Below the pieces are notes generated by a model that did not search any database, was not told the origin of the DNA, and worked only from the letters and a program-made list of their open reading frames with translations. DNA of 64,000 nucleotides from Niveispirillum sp. (GTDB lineage: Bacteria; Pseudomonadota; Alphaproteobacteria; Azospirillales; Azospirillaceae). The stretch's first letter is position 1; each line of letters begins with the position of its first letter. A program made the position numbers and the translations under genes. The stretch spans positions 62,001 to 126,000 of the forward strand of contig NZ_JAGOGJ010000002.1 in NCBI RefSeq assembly GCF_017996735.1, read 5' to 3'. Shown one piece after another: positions 55,472 to 64,000 of the stretch.

Positions 55472-56296
55472 TTATTTCGCGTCCGTCGCCCAGCCGATGC
55501 AGGCGGTCAGGATGTTGCGCAGGGCCTTCACCATCGGAGCCGCATAAGCGGCATCATAGGCGGGGGGCCAGTTGTCGGGCGCCAGATCGCCCTCGGGTTC
55601 CAGCAGGTAACCGCGTGTCGCCAGTTCCATCTGCACCGCATGCACGCCCTTGGCGGGCTGCCCGTAATGGCGGGTGATGTGGCCGCCCTTGAAGCGGCCA
55701 TTGGTCACGCGGGTGAATTGTGTGACATCACACGCCGCCTCGATCACCCGCGTCAGGCTGGGGTCGCAGCTTCTGCCCTCGAACGTGCCGATGTTGAAAT
55801 GCGGCAGGGCGCCGTCGAACAGGCGCGGCACGAAGGACCGGATGGAGTGGCAATCATAGAGCACCACACGCGGATGGGTGCGGCGCAGGCGCAGGATCTC
55901 GGCCATCAGGGCCGCGTGATAGGGGGCATGGAACAGTTCGCGCCGGCGCAGGCTTTCCAGCGCGTCGGGCTCGCGGCCGGGACGATAAAGCGGCTCGCCA
56001 TCAAAACTGGTCAGCGGGCAGAGGTCGGTCGTGGCCTGTCCCGGATAAAGCGAGGCGCCGTCGGGCGGACGGTTCACGTCGATCATGGTGCGCGACAAGG
56101 TCGTCTGCACGATGGTGGCGCCCAGGTCGCGGGCGAAGAAATAAAGCTGATCCACCCACCAGTCGGCATCCTTGCGCGCCAGCCAGGGATCGACCAGCGC
56201 ATCTTCCATTTCCCAATCGATCTCCGTTCCCGCATGCGGGATGGAAAGGATCAGGGGGGCGGTGCCCTGGTGGATGATCAGCCAGTCCTGTTCCAT
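55472..56296 (-). CDS. hutG: N-formylglutamate deformylase
   Basis: 274 aa. It hydrolyses N-formyl-glutamate to glutamate and formate, the last step of the five-step pathway. Conserved blocks are [38 protein letters not shown] and [17 protein letters not shown]. The ATG at 56296 follows AGGAGGAAGCGATC; the frame upstream runs through a repeat and is not coding. A parS-like palindrome lies inside the gene at 55719-55733. It is 11 bp upstream of hutU. Confidence 0.95.
   Translation of the reverse strand: MEQDWLIIHQGTAPLILSIPHAGTEIDWEMEDALVDPWLARKDADWWVDQLYFFARDLGATIVQTTLSRTMIDVNRPPDGASLYPGQATTDLCPLTSFDGEPLYRPGREPDALESLRRRELFHAPYHAALMAEILRLRRTHPRVVLYDCHSIRSFVPRLFDGALPHFNIGTFEGRSCDPSLTRVIEAACDVTQFTRVTNGRFKGGHITRHYGQPAKGVHAVQMELATRGYLLEPEGDLAPDNWPPAYDAAYAAPMVKALRNILTACIGWATDAK
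55719..55733. other. Distal parS-like site inside hutG
   Basis: TGTGTGACATCACAC has the same arms and centre as site 2 at 9197, lacking only the last base of the right arm. It is about 46 kb from parAB, within a coding sequence. Confidence 0.5.
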
Positions 56297-56326
56297 GATC
56301 GCTTCCTCCTGTTCTGGGCGGGGGGG

Positions 56327-56471
56327 GGGCCCCTCCCTCTCCCACCTTGGTGGGCGAGGGGTGAAATATCGCCCCTCTACCATTGTCGTGGGCGAGGGGT
56401 GGAATATCGCCCCTCTACCGTTTGCGGGAGAGGGAGGGGCCCGAACGCGGCAGCGTTTGGGAGGGTGAGGG
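56327..56471. repeat. CCCTCACCC composite palindromic repeat, copy 2
   Basis: Contains GGGCCCCTCCCTCTCCCAC, GTGGGCGAGGGGTGAAATAT twice in near-tandem, GGGAGAGGGAGGGGCCC, and ends TTGGGAGGGTGAGGG. It fills the hutG-hutH gap inside the hut operon and may act as an attenuator or mRNA-stabilising structure. Confidence 0.75.
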
Positions 56472-56482
56472 AGCAACCATCC

Positions 56483-58027
56483 TTACATACAAGGCAGGTC
56501 CACGCCCGCCGCCGTCACTGTCCTGATCAGGGCACCGGAGCGGACCAGGGTCAAGGCGGCGGCAATGTCGGCGTGGAAATAACGGTCGTCGGTCAGGGTC
56601 GGCACCTCCGCGCGCAGGGTGGCGCGCAGGCTTTCCAGGACCGTGCTGCTGGTCAGGGGGGCGTGGAAGTCGCAGCCCTGGGCCGCCGACAGATATTCGA
56701 TGGCCACCACGCTGTCGGCGTTTTCCACCATGGACAGCAGGCGCCGGGCGCCGTGGGCCGCCATGGAGACATGATCTTCCTGGTTGGCGGAGGTGGGGAT
56801 GCTGTCGACGCTGGCCGGGTAGGCGCGTTGCTTGTTTTCCGACACCAGCGCGGCGGCGGTGACCTGTGGGATCATGAAGCCGGAATTCAGGCCGGGTTTC
56901 GGCGTCAGGAAGGCGGGCAGGCCGGACAAGGCCGGGTCCACCAGCATGGCGATGCGGCGCTCCGACAGGGACCCGATCTCACACACCGCCATGGCGATCA
57001 TGTCGGCGGCGAAGGCCACCGGTTCGGCGTGGAAATTGCCGCCGGACAGCACGCTGTCATCCTCGGCAAAGACCAGCGGGTTGTCGGAGACGGCGTTGGC
57101 CTCCGTCAACAGGGTCTGGCCCGCCTGACGCAGCAGGTCCAGGGCGGCCCCCATCACCTGCGGCTGGCAGCGCAGGCAATAGGGGTCCTGCACGCGGATA
57201 TCATCCTCGCGGTGGGAGGCGCGGATGGCGGAGCCGTCCATCAGGCGGCGCAGCGTGTCGGCCACGGCAATCTGGCCCTTATGCCCGCGCAGCAGATGGA
57301 TACGCGGGTCGAAGGGGGTGTCGGACCCCTTGGCCGCCTCGGTGGAGAGTGCGCCGGTGGCGAGCGCCGAGCCGTGCAGGCGTTCGGCTTCGAACAGGCC
57401 GGCCAGCGCATAGGCCGTCGAGAATTGCGTGCCGTTCAGCAGGGCCAGCCCTTCCTTCGGCCCCAGGGTCAGGGGCGACAGGCCGGCCGCGGCCAGCGCG
57501 TCGGCGGCCTTCATGCGCGTACCCTTGGCGATGACCTCGCCATGGCCGATCATGGATGCTGCCATATGCGACAGGGGGGCCAGATCGCCCGAGGCGCCGA
57601 CCGAGCCCTGGGCCGGGACCACGGGCAGGATGTCTTGCGTCAGCAGCGCTTCCAGCAGGTCCAGCGTTTCCGGCCGCACGCCCGAGGCGCCCACGCCCAG
57701 GCTGGACAGCTTCAGCGCCATCATCAGGCGCAGCACGGTACGCGGCATCGGCTCACCCACGCCGGCGGCATGGGACAGCACGATGTTGCGTTGCAGCAAT
57801 TCCAGATCGTCGGTGGCGATGCGGACGGAGGCCAGCTTGCCGAAACCGGTATTCACGCCATAGACGGGGTCGCCCTTGGCGATGATGCGGGCGATGGTGG
57901 CGGCGCTGCGCTCCACCGCCGGGCGGCAGGCGGGGTCCAGTGTGACGGCGGCCCCGTTATAGATGCGGCGCCAGTCGGACAGGCTGACAGCGCCGGGGCG
58001 CAGCGTGACGGACATGGAGTGCGACAT
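56483..58027 (-). CDS. hutH: Histidine ammonia-lyase
   Basis: 514 aa, full length. It eliminates ammonia from L-histidine to give urocanate. The self-forming MIO cofactor comes from Ala145-Ser146-Gly147 in [40 protein letters not shown] and [15 protein letters not shown] are conserved. The ATG at 58027 follows AGGGGGATCTG and overlaps the hutI stop by one base. Confidence 0.96.
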   Translation of the reverse strand: MSHSMSVTLRPGAVSLSDWRRIYNGAAVTLDPACRPAVERSAATIARIIAKGDPVYGVNTGFGKLASVRIATDDLELLQRNIVLSHAAGVGEPMPRTVLRLMMALKLSSLGVGASGVRPETLDLLEALLTQDILPVVPAQGSVGASGDLAPLSHMAASMIGHGEVIAKGTRMKAADALAAAGLSPLTLGPKEGLALLNGTQFSTAYALAGLFEAERLHGSALATGALSTEAAKGSDTPFDPRIHLLRGHKGQIAVADTLRRLMDGSAIRASHREDDIRVQDPYCLRCQPQVMGAALDLLRQAGQTLLTEANAVSDNPLVFAEDDSVLSGGNFHAEPVAFAADMIAMAVCEIGSLSERRIAMLVDPALSGLPAFLTPKPGLNSGFMIPQVTAAALVSENKQRAYPASVDSIPTSANQEDHVSMAAHGARRLLSMVENADSVVAIEYLSAAQGCDFHAPLTSSTVLESLRATLRAEVPTLTDDRYFHADIAAALTLVRSGALIRTVTAAGVDLPCM

Positions 58028-59232
58028 CAGATCCCCCTGTGGATACGGGCGTGCAGGGGGTTGAACCCCATGCGGTAGACAAGTTCGGCGGGACGCTCAA
58101 TGTCCCAGATGGCGAGGTCGCATTGTTTGCCGGCCGCCAGCACGCCGATATCGGCCTGCCTTCCCAGCGCCTTGGCGGCGTGGCGGGTGGCGCCCAGCAG
58201 GCATTCCTCCACACTCATCCGGAACAGGGTGGCGGCCATGTTCAGCGACAGCAGCAGCGAAGTCAGCGGCGCGGTGCCGGGGTTGCAGTCGGTTGCCACC
58301 GCCATGGGCACGCCGTGCAACCGGAACAGGTCGATGGGCGGCGCCTTGGTATCGCGGGTGAAATAATAGGCGCCGGGCAGCATGACGGCGACCGTGCCCG
58401 ATTGCGCCATGGCGCGCACGGCGGGTTCATCGACATGTTCCAGATGGTCGGCCGACAGTGCCCCGCACTGCGCAGCCAGCGCCGCACCGTTCAGGTTGGA
58501 AAGCTGCTCGGCATGCAGCTTGATAGCCAGCCCATTGGCCTTGGCGGCGTGGAAGACGCGGCGGACCTGGGCCAGGGAAAAGCCGATGCCTTCGCAGAAC
58601 CCATCCACCGCGTCGGCCAGCTTATGCTGCGCAACATGCGGGATCATGGTGCGGCAGACCAGATCGATATAGGCGTCGTGATCCTCGGCATATTCCGGCG
58701 GTACCGCATGGGCGCCCAGGAAGGTGGTGGCGACATCGACGCCGCGATGATCGGCCAGCGCGCGGGCGGCGCGCAGCATCTTCACCTCGTCCGCCAGCGT
58801 CAGGCCATAGCCGGACTTCACCTCGATCGTCGTCACGCCCTCGTCCAGCAGCGCATCCAGGCGCGGCAGGGCCTGACAGATCAGCGCCTCCGTCGTGGCG
58901 GCACGGGTGGCACGCATGGTGGAGACGATGCCGCCGCCGGCCCGCGCAATCTCCTCGTAGGTCGCACCCTTCAGGCGCAGTTCGAATTCATGCGCGCGGT
59001 CGCCGGCATGGACCAGATGTGTGTGGCAATCGATCAGGCCCGGCGTGACCCAGCGGCCATCCAGGTCGGTGGTTTGTACCGCGTCGAAAGCGGGGGCGTC
59101 GGCCTTGGGGCCGGCAAAAATGATGCGGCCATGCTGCGCAGCAATCACCCCATCCTCAATGATCCCCAGGCCGGGCAGGTCGGGGCGCATGGTGGCAAGG
59201 CGCGCATGGGTCCAGAGATGGTCGGCGTTCAT
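58027..59232 (-). CDS. hutI: Imidazolonepropionase
   Basis: 401-aa metal-dependent amidohydrolase. It opens imidazolonepropionate to N-formimino-glutamate. The metal-binding start of the barrel is [54 protein letters not shown], and [13 protein letters not shown] are conserved. Start ATG 59232 is chosen; a GTG at 59241 is possible. It is the first gene of the leftward hut operon. Confidence 0.95.
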   Translation of the reverse strand: MNADHLWTHARLATMRPDLPGLGIIEDGVIAAQHGRIIFAGPKADAPAFDAVQTTDLDGRWVTPGLIDCHTHLVHAGDRAHEFELRLKGATYEEIARAGGGIVSTMRATRAATTEALICQALPRLDALLDEGVTTIEVKSGYGLTLADEVKMLRAARALADHRGVDVATTFLGAHAVPPEYAEDHDAYIDLVCRTMIPHVAQHKLADAVDGFCEGIGFSLAQVRRVFHAAKANGLAIKLHAEQLSNLNGAALAAQCGALSADHLEHVDEPAVRAMAQSGTVAVMLPGAYYFTRDTKAPPIDLFRLHGVPMAVATDCNPGTAPLTSLLLSLNMAATLFRMSVEECLLGATRHAAKALGRQADIGVLAAGKQCDLAIWDIERPAELVYRMGFNPLHARIHRGI

Positions 59233-59253
59233 GGGGTTCACGTCTCCACTCCC

Positions 59254-59352
59254 GTCACCCCCGCGAAAGCGGAGACCCGGCGGGGGGCGCGGTCAGCGCC
59301 GATATGAGTCATGTCATCGCTTACGCTGCGCCCCCGCTTTCGCGGAGGTGAC
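59254..59352. repeat. Inverted repeat GTCACC..CGCGAAAGCGG
   Basis: GTCACCCCCGCGAAAGCGGA (59254-59273) and its inverted partner CCCGCTTTCGCGGAGGTGAC (59333-59352) flank about 60 bp. It lies just upstream of hutI, between it and the operator. This type of GTCACCCCCGCG repeat resembles dispersed intergenic palindromes of Alphaproteobacteria. Confidence 0.6.
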
Positions 59353-59460
59353 GCCAGCAGGGCCATCATCACAGGGTGACCATTGAACCCATGCCGCATG
59401 TCCGAACCCTTTCCGCTGAACCCCTTGCCCGGGCGTCTGTCGCACCCGTTTTGGCCTGTT

Positions 59461-59493
59461 TTATGTCTATACATAATTTATGTCTATACATTA
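59461..59493. promoter_or_regulatory. HutC-type tandem operators
   Basis: Two direct copies of TTATGTCTATACAT (59461-59474 and 59478-59491), each a near-palindrome TTATGT-N4-ACATAA, with a 17-bp repeat period. They overlap the likely -10 region (TTAATAT) of the hutF promoter, in the divergent region with hutI. The form fits GntR/HutC dimers, and hutC is two genes downstream. Confidence 0.7.
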
Positions 59494-59528
59494 ATATGGG
59501 GCTCGCGACAAAATTCGGGGGTTGGGTG

Positions 59529-60884
59529 ATGGCCGGGTTCTGGTTCCAGCAGGCGCTGCTGCCGGGCGGTTGGGCGGAGGGGGTGCGGGTGGTGGAACAG
59601 GGCGGGGTGATCACCGCCGTCAGCGTCCATGCTGCCCCGGAAGCGACCGATGAGCGTCAGGCGATTGCCATTCCGGGCCTGCCCAACCTGCACAGTCACG
59701 CGTTCCAGCGCGGCATGGCCGGGCTGGCGGAGGTGCGGGGGCCAGGAGAGGATAGTTTCTGGACCTGGCGGGAGCTGATGTACCGCTTTGCCCACCGGAT
59801 CGGGCCAGACGAGATGCAGGCCATTGCCGCCATGGCCTTTGTCGAGATGCTGGAGGGCGGGTTCACGCGTGTGGGCGAGTTCCACTATATCCACCATGAT
59901 CTGGATGGCCGTGCCTATGCCAACCCGGCGGAAATGGGCGCAAGGCTGGCGGATGCTGCGGCGGAGACGGGCATCGGCCTGACCCTGCTGCCGGTGCTGT
60001 ATCAATATGGCGGGTTCGGCGGGCAGGCGCCCAGCCAGGGGCAGAAACGCTTCATCAACAGCATCGACGGGTTTGCGACCCTGGTGGAGGCCAGCCGCAC
60101 GGCGCTGGCCGGGCTGCCCGACGGGTTGGTGGGTGTGGCCCCGCACAGCCTGCGCGCGGTGACGCCGGTCAGCCTGTCCCATGTCCCCGCCCTGGCGGCG
60201 GGTGGCCCCATCCATATCCATATCGCCGAACAGATCAAGGAAGTGGCCGATTGCCATGCCTGGAGCGGGCAGCGGCCCGTGGCCTGGCTGTTCGACCATG
60301 CGGATGTCGACGGGCAATGGTGCCTGGTGCATGCCACCCATATGGACGCGGCGGAGACGGCGAAGCTGGCCGCGAGCGGGGCCGTGGCGGGCCTGTGTCC
60401 GATCACCGAGGCCAATCTGGGCGACGGGATCTTCAACGGGCGGGATTATCTGGCGGCGGGGGGCCGGTTCGGCATCGGGTCGGACAGCAATGTCCTGATC
60501 GATGCGGCGGAAGAACTGCGCAGCATGGAATATGCCCAGCGTCTGGCCCACCGGGCGCGCAATGTGCTGGGCCGGGCCGACACGCCGTCCACGGGGCGGG
60601 TGCTGTTCGATGGCGCGCTGTCGGGTGGGGCGCGGGCGTTGGGGCAGAAGGGGGCTGGCCTGTCCGTAGGCGCAGCGGCGGATTTTGTGACGCTGGATAC
60701 GACACAGCCCAGTCTGGCGGCGCGGCGGGGTGACGCGCTGCTGGACGGGTTCGTCTTTGCCGGGCAGCGCATGGTGGACGGGGTTTGGCGGCGGGGCCGG
60801 CGCGTGGTAAGCGGGGGCCGCCATATCGTGCGCGACGCCGTCGCCGCCCGTTACCGTCTGGCGCTGGGAACCATCCTGTCATGA
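59529..60884 (+). CDS. hutF: Formimidoylglutamate deiminase
   Basis: 451-aa amidohydrolase converting N-formimino-L-glutamate to N-formylglutamate and ammonia, step four. Signatures: LPNLHSHAFQRGMAGLAEV, RVGEFHYIHHD, IHIHIAEQIKEV, VHATHMDAAE, CPITEANLGDGIF and FGIGSDSNV. Its presence with hutG defines the formylglutamate branch rather than direct formamide release. ATG 59529 follows GGGGGTTGGG. It overlaps hutC by 4 bp. Confidence 0.95.
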   Translation: MAGFWFQQALLPGGWAEGVRVVEQGGVITAVSVHAAPEATDERQAIAIPGLPNLHSHAFQRGMAGLAEVRGPGEDSFWTWRELMYRFAHRIGPDEMQAIAAMAFVEMLEGGFTRVGEFHYIHHDLDGRAYANPAEMGARLADAAAETGIGLTLLPVLYQYGGFGGQAPSQGQKRFINSIDGFATLVEASRTALAGLPDGLVGVAPHSLRAVTPVSLSHVPALAAGGPIHIHIAEQIKEVADCHAWSGQRPVAWLFDHADVDGQWCLVHATHMDAAETAKLAASGAVAGLCPITEANLGDGIFNGRDYLAAGGRFGIGSDSNVLIDAAEELRSMEYAQRLAHRARNVLGRADTPSTGRVLFDGALSGGARALGQKGAGLSVGAAADFVTLDTTQPSLAARRGDALLDGFVFAGQRMVDGVWRRGRRVVSGGRHIVRDAVAARYRLALGTILS

Positions 60885-61609
60885 GTTTGGACGATATAAC
60901 CCTATCGCTGCATGCCCGCATCCGGGCCGATATCGAAGGGGCCATTCTATCGGGCACCCTGCGCCCCGGTGACCGTATTCCGTTCGAACATGAGTTGATG
61001 GCGCGCTATGGCTGCGCCCGCATGACGGTGAACAAGGCGCTGTCGGGGTTGGTGGAGGCAGGCCTGCTGGAGCGGCGCCGACGGGCGGGGACCTTTGTGT
61101 CACGCCCGCAGATCCATATGGCGGCCCTGGCCATCCCCGATATCCAGGCGGAGGTGACGGGACGGGGCCAGATTTACCGCCTGGAATTGCTGTCGCGCGA
61201 CGTGTTACCGGCAGCGTCGGTCGATCCGGAACGGATGCGGCCGCCGCGCGGGGCCAAGGTGCTGTCGCTGACCTGCCGGCATCTGGCCGATGGTGTGCCC
61301 TTTGCCGTGGAGGAGCGGTTGATCAGTCTGAAAGCCGTGCCGGAAGCAGCAATGGCGGATTTCACCACCGTGGCGCCGGGGTCCTGGCTGCTGGCGCATG
61401 TGCCGTGGACGGAGGCTGAACACCGGATCACGGCGGCGGCGGCGGGAAGGCTGGCCGGCGCCCTGGACGTGGATGAGGGCACGGCCTGCCTGATCCTGGA
61501 CCGCCGCACCTGGCGCGGGGACCAGCCCATCACCCATGTGCGGCAGGTGTTTCCGGGTGCCGGCTTCGATCTGGTGGCGCGCTTTACCGGCGCCGGGGGG
61601 GCGGGATGA
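60881..61609 (+). CDS. hutC: HutC histidine-utilisation repressor (GntR family)
   Basis: 242 aa. The N-terminal GntR winged helix (SLHARIRADIEGAILSGTLR, YGCARMTVNKALSGLVEAGL) is followed by a UTRA effector domain (about 90-235). The family is induced by urocanate. It overlaps hutF (ATGA) and hutD (ATGA), so its level follows the operon it represses, through the tandem operators upstream of hutF. Confidence 0.94.
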   Translation: MSLDDITLSLHARIRADIEGAILSGTLRPGDRIPFEHELMARYGCARMTVNKALSGLVEAGLLERRRRAGTFVSRPQIHMAALAIPDIQAEVTGRGQIYRLELLSRDVLPAASVDPERMRPPRGAKVLSLTCRHLADGVPFAVEERLISLKAVPEAAMADFTTVAPGSWLLAHVPWTEAEHRITAAAAGRLAGALDVDEGTACLILDRRTWRGDQPITHVRQVFPGAGFDLVARFTGAGGAG

Positions 61610-62136
61610 GCGGGGTTCTGCTGCGCGCGGCAACCCGCGTATCGACGCCCTGGAAGAATGGCGGGGGCGAGACGGCGACGGTGGCCGTCTTCCCGGAAGG
61701 GGCGGGCCTGTCGGATTTCGACTGGCGCGTGTCCATCGCCCGGGTGGAGGGGGATGGGCCGTTCTCCGCCTTTCCCGGCATTGACCGGACGCTGACCATC
61801 CTGTCGGGCGGTTCCATGGCGCTGAACGGCCATGTACTGACGCCGGCCAGTGCGCCATTTTCGTTTGATGGCGGGGAGGCGGTGCAGGCATTGGTGACCG
61901 GCGGGCCGGTGCAGGACCTGAACGTCATGACGCGGCGGGGACGGTTCACGCATTCGGTGGCGCGTGTGCGTGGGCCGGTGGCGCTGGGCGCGGTGCCGGC
62001 GGTGCGGCTGCTGCTGGCGCTGGATGGCGGCTATCGGGGTTTGAGCCGCTGGGACGCGCTGATGGTCGGGCCGGAAGAGGTGGCCAGGGTGACGGGGGAG
62101 GGGTCGGGGCTGCTGGTGGTGATGACGGGGGTGTAG
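61606..62136 (+). CDS. hutD: HutD family protein
   Basis: 176-aa cupin-fold protein of the HutD/Ves family, regularly found in hut operons. The signature TPWKNGGGETATVAVFPEG is near residue 14, with DFDWRVSIARVEGDGPFSAFPGIDR following (in part WRVSIARVEGDGPFS). Its role is thought to be a governor of hut expression or formylglutamate level in Pseudomonas; it is not an essential enzyme. It is the last gene of the hutFCD operon. Confidence 0.9.
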   Translation: MSGVLLRAATRVSTPWKNGGGETATVAVFPEGAGLSDFDWRVSIARVEGDGPFSAFPGIDRTLTILSGGSMALNGHVLTPASAPFSFDGGEAVQALVTGGPVQDLNVMTRRGRFTHSVARVRGPVALGAVPAVRLLLALDGGYRGLSRWDALMVGPEEVARVTGEGSGLLVVMTGV

Positions 62137-62149
62137 GGGGAGGGTTGTT

Positions 62150-62300
62150 CCCTCACCCTCCCAAGCCTTTGCAGGCTTGGGCCCCTCCCTCTCCCACTTT
62201 CGTGGGCGAGGGGCGAAATCAAGCTCAAGGTGTGTTTCCGTCCCTCGCCCGCCTGGCGGGAGAGGGAGGGGCCCGCCGCGTCGCGGTGGGAGGGTGAGGG
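62150..62300. repeat. CCCTCACCC composite palindromic repeat, copy 3
   Basis: The most regular copy: CCCTCACCCTCCCA, then GGGCCCCTCCCTCTCCCAC, GTGGGCGAGGGGCGAAAT, CCCTCGCCCGCC, GGCGGGAGAGGGAGGGGCCC, and TGGGAGGGTGAGGG. The outer and inner pairs are mutually inverted, so the whole can fold as a long branched hairpin. It lies between convergent hutD and the MFS gene. Confidence 0.8.
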
Positions 62301-62302
62301 GG

Positions 62303-63523
62303 CTAGGCTGCCGCTTTCGTCCGCTGGTTCAGCAGGAACAGCGTCACGGCGATGGCACCCATGGGCACCAGCGCCATGTAAAACGCCGTGTGGCCGCCCA
62401 GCCGGTCGAACAGGAAGCCGGTGACGAAGGAGCCGAAGGTGCCGCCCAGGGCGGAGAACACCACAATCAGGCCGGTCATGGCGGCATGGTCATGCTTGGG
62501 CAGGGCCGACAGGATCACCGAGTTGATCACCGGATAGATCGGCGCCATGAACAGGCCGATCAAAGGCAGCATGAAGGCGGCGATGGGGGCCGCCAGCCAG
62601 TTGGCCTCCGCCATTGGCTGCACCCCTTCGGCCAACGGCAGGGTCAGCAGGACCAGGGCCGTCATGGCCACCAGACAACCGGCCAGGAACGGGAACCAGC
62701 CGATACGGGCCAGCGCCACGCCCGCCCCCAGCCGGCCCAGCGCGATGCCGGCGGCGAAAATGCTGGTGGCCTGGATCGACATGGCGGCGGGCAGATGCAG
62801 TACCTCCGCGTTGAAGGTGGGCAGCCAGGTGCCGATGGCCTGTTCGATCAGGACATAGAGAAAGGCCGAGGCCAGGAAGACCACGGCGATGGGGGTGACG
62901 GCCAGGCGCGCCATCTGTTGCAGGCCGGGCTTGGCGTCCGGCGCATGCGCCTCGCTTTCATCCAGGGGCGTGATGGCCCAGAGTGCTGCAGCGGCAAAGG
63001 CGATGGCGGACAGGACCCAATAGACATTGAGCCAGGAGGGATCGGCGGGGTTGTCCTGATTCACGAACAGGCTGAACAGCCAGTAGCTGCCCAATACACC
63101 CAGCATGAACACGCCCTCGATCAGGTTGGTCAGGCTGGCATGGCCCTGTTTGTCGCGGGTCAGCAGGCCGATGGAGGAATATGCCGCCACCTTCACATGC
63201 GCAAAGCCGACGCCGATGCAGAAAAACATCAGCTTCATGGCCCAGAAGGCCGACAGGAAAGGCATCAGGGCCGCCGCCAGCCCCTCCAGCACCAGCGCCG
63301 CGATCATGGCGCGGCGATAGCCGATGCGGGGCAGAAAGCTGGCGACGATGAAGCTGGTGATGGCGATGGGCAGATCCTTGTAGGCCTCCAGCCGCCCCGC
63401 CTCCAGCTTGGTCACGCCAAAGCTCTGGATCGATTGCAGGATGACCGTGCCCACCGAATTCAGCAGCATGGCAAAGACCACATAGGTCAAAGCCACCGCC
63501 AGTACCGCCCGTCCGTTACGCAT
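62303..63523 (-). CDS. MFS transporter
   Basis: 406-aa major-facilitator protein with 12 predicted TM segments in two halves. No substrate signature is clear. The adjacent downstream-edge gene on the same strand is a probable glycosidase 47 bp upstream, so a sugar is the likely substrate. No strong ribosome-binding site was resolved beyond AGGGAAGGATATG overlapping the start region. Confidence 0.8.
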   Translation of the reverse strand: MRNGRAVLAVALTYVVFAMLLNSVGTVILQSIQSFGVTKLEAGRLEAYKDLPIAITSFIVASFLPRIGYRRAMIAALVLEGLAAALMPFLSAFWAMKLMFFCIGVGFAHVKVAAYSSIGLLTRDKQGHASLTNLIEGVFMLGVLGSYWLFSLFVNQDNPADPSWLNVYWVLSAIAFAAAALWAITPLDESEAHAPDAKPGLQQMARLAVTPIAVVFLASAFLYVLIEQAIGTWLPTFNAEVLHLPAAMSIQATSIFAAGIALGRLGAGVALARIGWFPFLAGCLVAMTALVLLTLPLAEGVQPMAEANWLAAPIAAFMLPLIGLFMAPIYPVINSVILSALPKHDHAAMTGLIVVFSALGGTFGSFVTGFLFDRLGGHTAFYMALVPMGAIAVTLFLLNQRTKAAA

Positions 63524-63570
63524 GCCTCATATCCTTCCCTGTTCCGTTCTTGTTGGTTTGGCGCTGTTTG

Positions 63571-64000
63571 TCAAAGGGCCGGTGGTTTGACGGCCAGATA
63601 GACCGTGCTCCACAACTGGGCGGCGTTGGATTCCGTCTGATCCCCGCCGCCCTGGCCGAAGGGGCGGTAGCTGAAGCGGCCGCTATTATAGGCCCAGGAC
63701 CAGAGCTCAGAGGTCTGCTGATCGGCCGGCACGGCGCGGATCGCCCGCCACAGGGCGCGCTGGGCCGCGTGCAGGCGGGTGCGGGTGACGGCGGGCAGGT
63801 CGGTGCGCGCCAGTTGCCGTTCCAGGCCGGCGGCCATCAAGGCCTGCTGCCAGGACCAGATCACGGCGCCGTGGTAGTAGCCGGGGCCGAATTCGGCGCG
63901 GATGGGGGCGGGGGCCCAGGCGGCGTTGGCCACCACCATACCGGCATCGGTCATCAGGCCGGCGGGCAGGCGGTGCAGCAAGGGGGCGATGGCACGGTCC
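63571..64000 (-). CDS. Probable (alpha/alpha)6-barrel glycosidase, C-terminal part
   Basis: The frame is open to the right window edge, so only the C-terminal 142 residues are seen. GYYHGAVIWSWQQALMAAGL, ELWSWAYNSGRFSYRPFG and TESNAAQLWSTVYLAV resemble the end of glycogen-debranching or trehalase-like (alpha/alpha)6 glycosidases. The catalytic residues are outside the window. It is upstream of the MFS transporter on the same strand, suggesting a sugar-use operon. The family call is tentative. Confidence 0.45.
   Translation of the reverse strand, partial: DRAIAPLLHRLPAGLMTDAGMVVANAAWAPAPIRAEFGPGYYHGAVIWSWQQALMAAGLERQLARTDLPAVTRTRLHAAQRALWRAIRAVPADQQTSELWSWAYNSGRFSYRPFGQGGGDQTESNAAQLWSTVYLAVKPPAL

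Noticed and set aside
56297..56476. N-terminal extension of hutG
   Set aside because: The extra residues are encoded by the composite repeat, and ATG 56296 has a clear AGGAGGAAG ribosome-binding site.

Overview
The window is GC-rich, densely coded alphaproteobacterial DNA. A Che3-type chemosensory cluster with a CheS3-like kinase, a PilZ-tailed chemoreceptor, a Caulobacter-type TonB receptor next to a tryptophan-halogenase-like protein, and an SUV3-type helicase together suggest a member of the Azospirillaceae/Rhodospirillaceae (Azospirillum, Niveispirillum or Rhodocista-like). This placement is inference from gene content; no rRNA gene is present. A Rep_3 initiator, iterons, convergent parAB and parS-like palindromes at 5.2-9.3 kb show that the window holds the replication and partition locus of a secondary replicon (chromid or megaplasmid).

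Layout, left to right. 0-5 kb: a LacI regulator (cut by the left edge), a Tat-exported type B carboxylesterase, and a divergent pair of a stand-alone receiver and an HPt-REC-REC-GGDEF diguanylate cyclase. 5-9.3 kb: oriV with about 12 iterons, rep, parB and parA, with parS-like sites. 9.4-12.2 kb: rocD, rocF and an Lrp regulator (arginine/ornithine catabolism). 12.4-14.6 kb: a TorF-type porin and a YbaY-MliC-META envelope fusion protein. 15-21.8 kb: TonB receptor, halogenase-like flavoprotein and exported alpha-amylase, a glucan uptake and degradation locus. 21.8-33.2 kb: SUV3-like helicase, a lone peptide-type binding protein, DUF983 and MocR genes behind a large dyad operator, a PilZ chemoreceptor, and a HlyD/ABC-2 export operon with no visible ATPase. 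33.3-36.7 kb: urate to allantoate (a flavoprotein that may be HpyO-type, uraH, uraD, puuE). 36.8-40.4 kb: VapBC, a CPA2 antiporter and a GPH sugar transporter.

40.7-51.4 kb is a leftward signalling operon: cheW, cheR-TPR, cheW, mcp, cheA-REC, cheB and a large REC-REC-HK-REC-REC-HPt kinase. It resembles the Che3 system that times cyst formation in Rhodospirillum centenum more than it resembles flagellar chemotaxis. 51.5-53.7 kb is a dipeptidyl-peptidase IV. 53.8-62.1 kb is the complete five-step histidine utilisation pathway (hutU, hutG, hutH, hutI leftward; hutF, hutC, hutD rightward) around a HutC-type operator. 62.3-64 kb holds an MFS transporter and the C-terminal part of a probable glycosidase.

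Three kinds of dispersed non-coding structure run through the window: a 57-bp hairpin element present twice with a compensatory stem change, a CCCTCACCC composite repeat present three times, and parS-like palindromes, one of them 46 kb from parAB inside hutG. No tRNA, rRNA, CRISPR array or transposase gene was seen.
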